Source: Dimorphilus gyrociliatus
Lineage: Eukaryota > Annelida > Polychaeta > Dinophilidae
Direction of reading: 5' to 3'
NCBI GenBank assembly: GCA_904063045.1
Contig: CAJFCJ010000181.1
Coordinates: forward strand, 73,712 to 95,727
DNA: 22,016 nt
Shown piece after piece: positions 17,749 through 22,016 of the stretch. Position numbers and translations under genes: made by a program. The notes under the pieces are model-generated. The model had not been told where the DNA came from, did no database searches, and saw nothing but the letters and a program-made list of their open reading frames with translations. Every line of letters starts with the position of its first letter. The stretch's first letter is position 1.

Positions 17749-18185
17749 TTCTAATAGAAGAATAAATATATAAACAATCCGTCTCTTAACCTATGGGCGT
17801 TAAAAGAGGCGGTAGGATATTTCATCTATTTAATTTATAAGCGGCTTGTAAGGGTTCTTATATTAAATGGGTAAATTGCCATTTAAAGGTATTATTTTCA
17901 TTGTTCGTCTAGTATTACCGTTGCTATTTATAATAACTACCAATAATTCATTTTTAGACGTTACAGTGAAGCTTGTAATTTTGCTAAAACCAGTTTTCTT
18001 TATTACAATAGCTTTTCTAAAACAACAGCATTTAAAGGAATAAGAAAACTGTTATTCAAATTCAGTACTCGCCCCCCCTTAGTACTCTCTAAGGTTGCAG
18101 TTCAATACAGTTATTGAAATGAGAGAAAAACAATTGGTAAGTATCGTTAAACCATACTGGTACGAAGTTGCATTTTTAATAAACT
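17749..18185. other. Spacer, no gene seen
   Basis: Lies between the 5' end of minus-strand ISXO2 copy 6 and plus-strand copy 7. It may hold the lost N-terminal part of copy 7, but no zinc-ribbon motif was recognisable. Confidence 0.45.
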
Positions 18186-18600
18186 ACGCAGTCCAAAAAA
18201 AGCTATTCAGATAGAAGAAACTAAGCCGCACTAGAAAGTAAAATCCCATCAAGGGGGGACGCTTGACACCAAAGATGCTAGCTTGTGCATTATTTAATCA
18301 AAAGCTGCCATACCAAGAGTTTTTTATGGAAGTAATGCTTAACAAGATTGCTGGCACAATTATACTTATACTTTAGCCTTGGGTATGGTATTTCTAAGAT
18401 AAACAAAGGTGAACAATGAGCTTATCATAAACTGATTAATTTTATTTTGTACGTGATAGATTTTATGATAAAAACAAGTTTGTTTCAAAAGATAAAACAC
18501 ATATTGAAACAAAAGCTGTAAAATCTGTTTGAAATAGCCTATATAAAAAAAATCGGGACACTCATAAAAGGCGAAGATTACGAATGAATTGTGTAATTTG
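18186..18600 (+). pseudogene. ISXO2/IS1595-like transposase remnant, copy 7 (weak)
   Basis: AIQIEETKPH-stop-KVKSHQGG near 18195-18255 resembles vQIDETk...rk.h.Gg, with Glu at the position of the first Asp. VRDRFYDKNKFVSKDKTHIE near 18450-18510, then KAVKSV-stop-NSLYKKNRDTHKRR, resembles VNH...FVs.d..HT..IE..v.svWn.lyKkn, again with a stop where Trp is expected. The sequence between is unrecognisable. It might be another IS1-like DDE family. Confidence 0.45.
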
Positions 18601-19102
18601 AAAAATAATGGACATAGATATTCTGATGGGTTATCGTATACTTAAAATAAGTAGGAACGGTTTCCTATATTTTTTTCGAAAAACATTAAGTTTTGGTTAT
18701 TATTTTAATTTAAAATTTGTAATCTTGTCAAAATCTCTTTATGTGGAATTAAGCTGGTCGAATAGAATGATGATAGGCTTTCTTACGTAAGAAAAAATAT
18801 CACCATGTATGGCAGAAAGTGTAGGCCAAATTCTTATATTCTTATCCTAACCCTTAACTTCTCAGGTATTAGAAGTCCTTTGCGTTTTAGACTGGTTTAA
18901 TACATCTTTGTATAAGAAGATTAAATAATATCAAATAATCATGTGGGGAAAGCGGTATTGAAGTACCAACTGAGGGACATAGTGGTTAGTTGAGGTTTTA
19001 GAATTGGCAGCACCACTTTTTTTTGTTATAAAAAAAAAGCCTTTTCTTATGATTTTTATACTGAAAGCACATGAAAACGGTTGATTATTTTATGATTGAG
19101 TT
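18601..19102. other. Intergenic, no gene seen
   Basis: A 60-codon frame at 18608-18790 has no recognisable motif, no C-rich start signal and composition like the background, so I do not call it. Otherwise nothing. Confidence 0.5.
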
Positions 19103-19500
19103 TCTTATAAACTCCTTAATCTAGATTCTAAGAACCTCCTTTTCTCTGAGAGAAGGTTTAATGATTTTCTTATTACTGTATTTTTAATTTTCACCAATAT
19201 TATTATACTTTTAATAGAGTCCTTAACCTGGATTCTAAGAACCTCCTTTTCTCTGAGAGGAGGTTTAATGATTTTCTTATTACTGTATTTTTAATTTTCA
19301 CCATTATTATTATACTTTTAATAGAGTCCTTAACCTGGATCTAAGAACCTCCTTTTCTCTGAGAGGAGGTTTAATGATTTTCTTATTTACTGTATTTTTT
19401 TTATATTTTTCTTAAAATGTCTTTTTCGAGTTCTCAATTACGATTCTAAGAACCTACTTTTTTCTGAAGGGAGGTCAAGTTCTTTTGAATATAACGTATT
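19103..19500. repeat. 107-bp tandem repeat (minisatellite), about 3.7 copies, each with a hairpin
   Basis: The landmark GATTCTAAGAACCT recurs at 19124, 19231, 19338 (one base missing, GATCTAAG) and 19442 (diverged), giving periods of 107, 107 and 104. Each unit contains AACCTCC and GGAGGTT arms around TTTTCTCTGAGA, whose TCTC/GAGA can extend the stem. The arms are perfect in units 2 and 3, have one mismatch in unit 1 and are eroded in unit 4. Confidence 0.9.
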
Positions 19501-20589
19501 TTTTGATTAATTCCTCATTATTATTATTTTCCATAAAACTTTACTACGGTAGTCTATTTATACACTATAATTATATCAGTTACATACTTTAATTAAGTGC
19601 AGGCTTAAAAATTTATAGATAAAATATGACAAAATATATACTTTTTAGTATTTTATAGTTTTTGTAATATGTTGTATCAACCAATAATAAATTATTCATT
19701 CATATATTAATCTTTCTATTTGAGGTGACAAAGCAGGAGAAACTATTAAAAACTAAAGATGTCAAAAGCCTGACATTATCATCAGATTATTGTCATCCTT
19801 CTTTAAAAACGAAAAACAACCACTAAACATAGTGGGGGGTAAAATGCCCTCAATGTGTAATCTTTTACTATAATGTATAGAAGACAAATTTTAAGGAATT
19901 TTTATCTACACAATAAACCTGAGTAATACCTATACTAATAAAAATATCAACAATAATAATGATACATACATTTACTAATGTTTGTAATTTACACATTTAA
20001 AGTTCGAATTAAACTTGCAAAAAAATAAATTAAAACTTATAAATAACGAATTGGATTTATAAAACGAGAGTGGATTTACAAAACTCAAATTTAGATGTGC
20101 AATAGTTAAATGTACATAAAAAATCAGAAAAGCTGATTTAATTAATAAATTTCAACTTGGGTGTAAATTTTCGAAACTAAGTATAAAAAGCTTATAAATT
20201 CTTAGAATTTTATCCAGAAGAAGAGATACTTGGTAAGTAAATTAAGTAGAATACAAACTACGAAAAATGAGGCTCTGTAGAAAAATTTAGATTTTATATA
20301 TAAACATATCCGGCACCCTCCCCTGTGGTTTATGAAATAGAAGATAATAAACAAAGAATGAATCTAAATAATAGTTTTGATGAACCAAATAAAGAAAAAA
20401 TTTCATTAACTCCCTAATTTAAGGTCTAATATTAAAAGTACATTTAAAAAGGGTACTCATTACTAAAATTAATAATAAAATTTTTTAAACTCTCCATTAT
20501 TTTATGTATAATGATTTTTGGTAAAACTTTAAATAAAATGAAAATTTACGATAAGATATAATAAAAACTTATGAAATAAAAATTCTACA
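19501..20589. other. Intergenic, no gene seen
   Basis: About 1.1 kb of AT-rich DNA with dense stops. No transposase remnant, RNA gene or sizeable repeat recognised. Confidence 0.5.
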
Positions 20590-21075
20590 AAGTATAATTA
20601 CCCACGTTTTACGATTTTGGCCATTTTTCACAGATTGTCTGCATACAGATACGAAAAATATAATGTGTAATTTTAAGTTTAATACCAAAAAAAATTCATA
20701 TCAAAATTATCACAAAATATATAAACATAGAAAAGCAACAAGCCGCAGAAAACTTTAATTTAAAAAATTAAGACTTACAATAAACGCGACAGGTGATAGA
20801 TTAAATAAATTATTTTTTGTAAACAAATCGCTCAAAGTAAGCCGTTCTACGTACCTTGAGCGTATGAATTTATCTTTCTCAAAAAGGTTGATCGAAAAAA
20901 ACGGCAGAAATATTGAAATTCTTACATAAGAAATAAAAATAAATTGCCGTTCGACTATGCAATTTTTATTAGAGCTATATATACGGACCAGATGGATCTC
21001 GAATGTCATCTTAAATAGTCTAAAAGCTGCTCCGATTATATATTACGGTTCTTCGATCTCAGTCGAAGTGGTATC
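20590..21075 (+). other. Degenerate ORF-like segment of higher GC, identity unknown
   Basis: One plus-strand frame is open for most of this span, with stops near 20756 and 20922. It is less AT-rich than its flanks from about 20755 and reads like former coding sequence (LTINATGDRLNKLFFVN, then LKVSRSTYLERMNLSF). I cannot assign a family. It precedes the integrase-like fragment at 21217 and might be part of the same retroelement, but no reverse transcriptase or protease motif is visible. The opposite-strand frame at 20755-21009 covers the same DNA and I consider it a shadow. Confidence 0.25.
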
Positions 21076-21101
21076 GAAAATGTCTTGGTAAAACTGAGAT
21101 C
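21051..21101 (+). repeat. Two mutually exclusive hairpins
   Basis: CTTCGA (21051-21056) pairs with TCGAAG (21063-21068). GATCTCAGT (21055-21063) pairs with ACTGAGATC (21093-21101). The stems share bases, so only one can form at a time. Repeats of this size also arise by chance in 22 kb. Confidence 0.4.
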
Positions 21102-21216
21102 ATTAGTACCTACAATAATCTTTCAAGAGAAAAAACTAGGATGAGCTAGAAAGGTCATTATAATTAATGGAAGTCTGTTAAACCATAGTAGCAATGTAAA
21201 TAGAGAACTTTCTTAG

Positions 21217-21336
21217 AACAATATGAAAAACTTACTTTATATAATATCAGCGAATCAGAGAATAACGTGTCCATTTGCAAGAGTTATTGCAGATAAGAGA
21301 GCAACTACAATCGTATCTATATTTTTAGTCAAGTAG
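21217..21336 (+). pseudogene. Short Ty3/gypsy-like integrase fragment
   Basis: A 39-codon frame encodes NNMKNLLYIISANQRITC followed by PFARVIADKRATTIVSIFL, then TAG. It resembles the part of retroelement integrase cores after the first catalytic Asp (yll.iid..sRy..a..i.dK.A.tI...l). The Asp itself would fall at the ISANQ position and is not conserved. Too short for certainty. No long terminal repeats were seen. Confidence 0.4.
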
Positions 21337-21855
21337 TTAGTTTTTATATTATATATATTAATGTCCGCAGAATATTCAGGTTTTAGTGAACAGACTTATT
21401 TAGAATTAGATAGTTAATTTTTCATTGTGTATTAGAAGAAGCTTTTGTAATCATACTTATATTCGAGATTGTAATTAAGTTTAACTTTTATCAAAATAAC
21501 CATAAATGGCTTTTTTTAGTTATTACCATCCTAATTATTAGTTCTGGTAGCTTATAAGTTTTAACTATAGATAATTTGGAATCATGAGTAAAACTTTATA
21601 TATGGTCTATGCGCCCATAAAATTTTTTAATTATTCCGTGATCAATATGCAAAAAAAATTAGGAGACGCAAAAACATTAAAATCTTTAAAAATATATCTT
21701 TAACAAATTAACTTTATTACAAAAAATTTATTATATGAGAGTGAAATGTTTAATGTTTAATATGATTTTTTTTGGATACTCTATTTATTATTTTAGCCTA
21801 GCTTTTTATTTACTTATTCAAAAAAAAAAATTCTGACAACTTATTTAATACTTTA
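21337..21855. other. Intergenic, no gene seen
   Basis: AT-rich, stops in all frames; probably includes the 3' end of the Tc1-like element to the right. Confidence 0.5.
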
Positions 21856-22016
21856 TTATGCCACTTTTGCTTTTAAAACTACTGTAACTCGATTTCTCAT
21901 TGAGTTTACTAGTGCAACACATGTTTCATTAAGAATTTTTGCCCACTCACTTTTTACTTTTTCAAATAGATCTTTTTGATTTTTAAATTTCATACCTCGT
22001 AGTTTTTCCCTTAGAA
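21856..22016 (-). pseudogene. Tc1/mariner transposase C-terminus, open at right edge
   Basis: The minus-strand frame from the window edge to the TAA at 21858-21856 is open throughout: MKFKNQKDLFEKVKSEWAKI followed by LNETCVALVNSMRNRVTVVL and KAKVA. This matches the C-terminal end of Tc1 transposases (...el...v..eW..i....c..LV.SMp.R..aVi.akG). Only about 53 residues are inside the window, with no stop or frameshift in them, so the gene may be intact beyond the edge. It is the same superfamily and strand as the remnant at 1-673, but they cover different parts of the protein and cannot be compared. Confidence 0.75.

Noticed and set aside
18608-18790. 60-codon plus-strand frame beginning MDIDILMGY
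   Set aside because: No domain, no start signal, no conserved block; expected by chance at this length and composition.
20755-21009. 84-codon minus-strand frame
   Set aside because: No motif and no C-rich start signal; the plus strand reads more like former coding sequence.
1-22016. CRISPR arrays, rRNA or tRNA genes
   Set aside because: No regularly spaced short direct repeats, no rRNA segment and no cloverleaf with a credible anticodon arm and T-loop were found by reading; a covariance-model scan was not possible.

Overview
The window is very AT-rich eukaryotic DNA that most resembles a microsporidian genome. The evidence is a combination of features. Intron-less genes begin a few bases after a short C-run (CCC, CCCC or CCCCC next to the ATG), as described for microsporidian start-proximal signals. 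Several AATAAA signals overlap or closely follow stop codons. Secreted-type leucine-rich-repeat (LRR) proteins are present. There is also a dense litter of transposon families common in microsporidia: ISXO2/IS1595-like (Merlin), MULE, Tc1/mariner and a Ty3/gypsy-like trace. The species cannot be named from the sequence.

Layout. 1-673 (-): decayed Tc1/mariner transposase, open at the left edge. 1707-3803 (+): intact 698-aa LRR protein with a signal-peptide-like N-terminus, followed by two 78-bp tandem repeats. 4062-5261 (-): intact 399-aa protein with a RING-like Cys/His cluster. 6598-7383 (-): ISXO2-like pseudogene. 7858-9110 (+): unrecognised 417-aa gene read in two frames. 9186-10839 (-): second LRR gene read in three frames, tail to tail with the previous gene. 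10875-12576: nearly intact MULE with 75-bp terminal inverted repeats (TIRs) and a FLYWCH/MULE transposase read in two frames; its left TIR lies 35 bp upstream of the second LRR gene's ATG. 12874-18600: a graveyard of six more divergent ISXO2-like transposase remnants on both strands. 19103-19500: a 107-bp minisatellite with a hairpin in each unit. 20590-21336: degenerate ORF material plus a short integrase-like fragment. 21856-22016 (-): C-terminal end of another Tc1/mariner transposase, running off the right edge.

Genes that look functional are the two intact ones (LRR1 and RING-like) and possibly the three interrupted ones. The main result is a shared pattern in those three. They carry four reading-frame breaks, each at a coding-strand A-run (A5, A5, A5, A7). 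Every break is repaired by the same change: one extra A, or equivalently a -1 slip. Each repaired gene gives a continuous protein with coherent homology or composition across the join. This could be systematic homopolymer under-calling, recent decay, or genuine slippage in the organism; sequence alone cannot decide.
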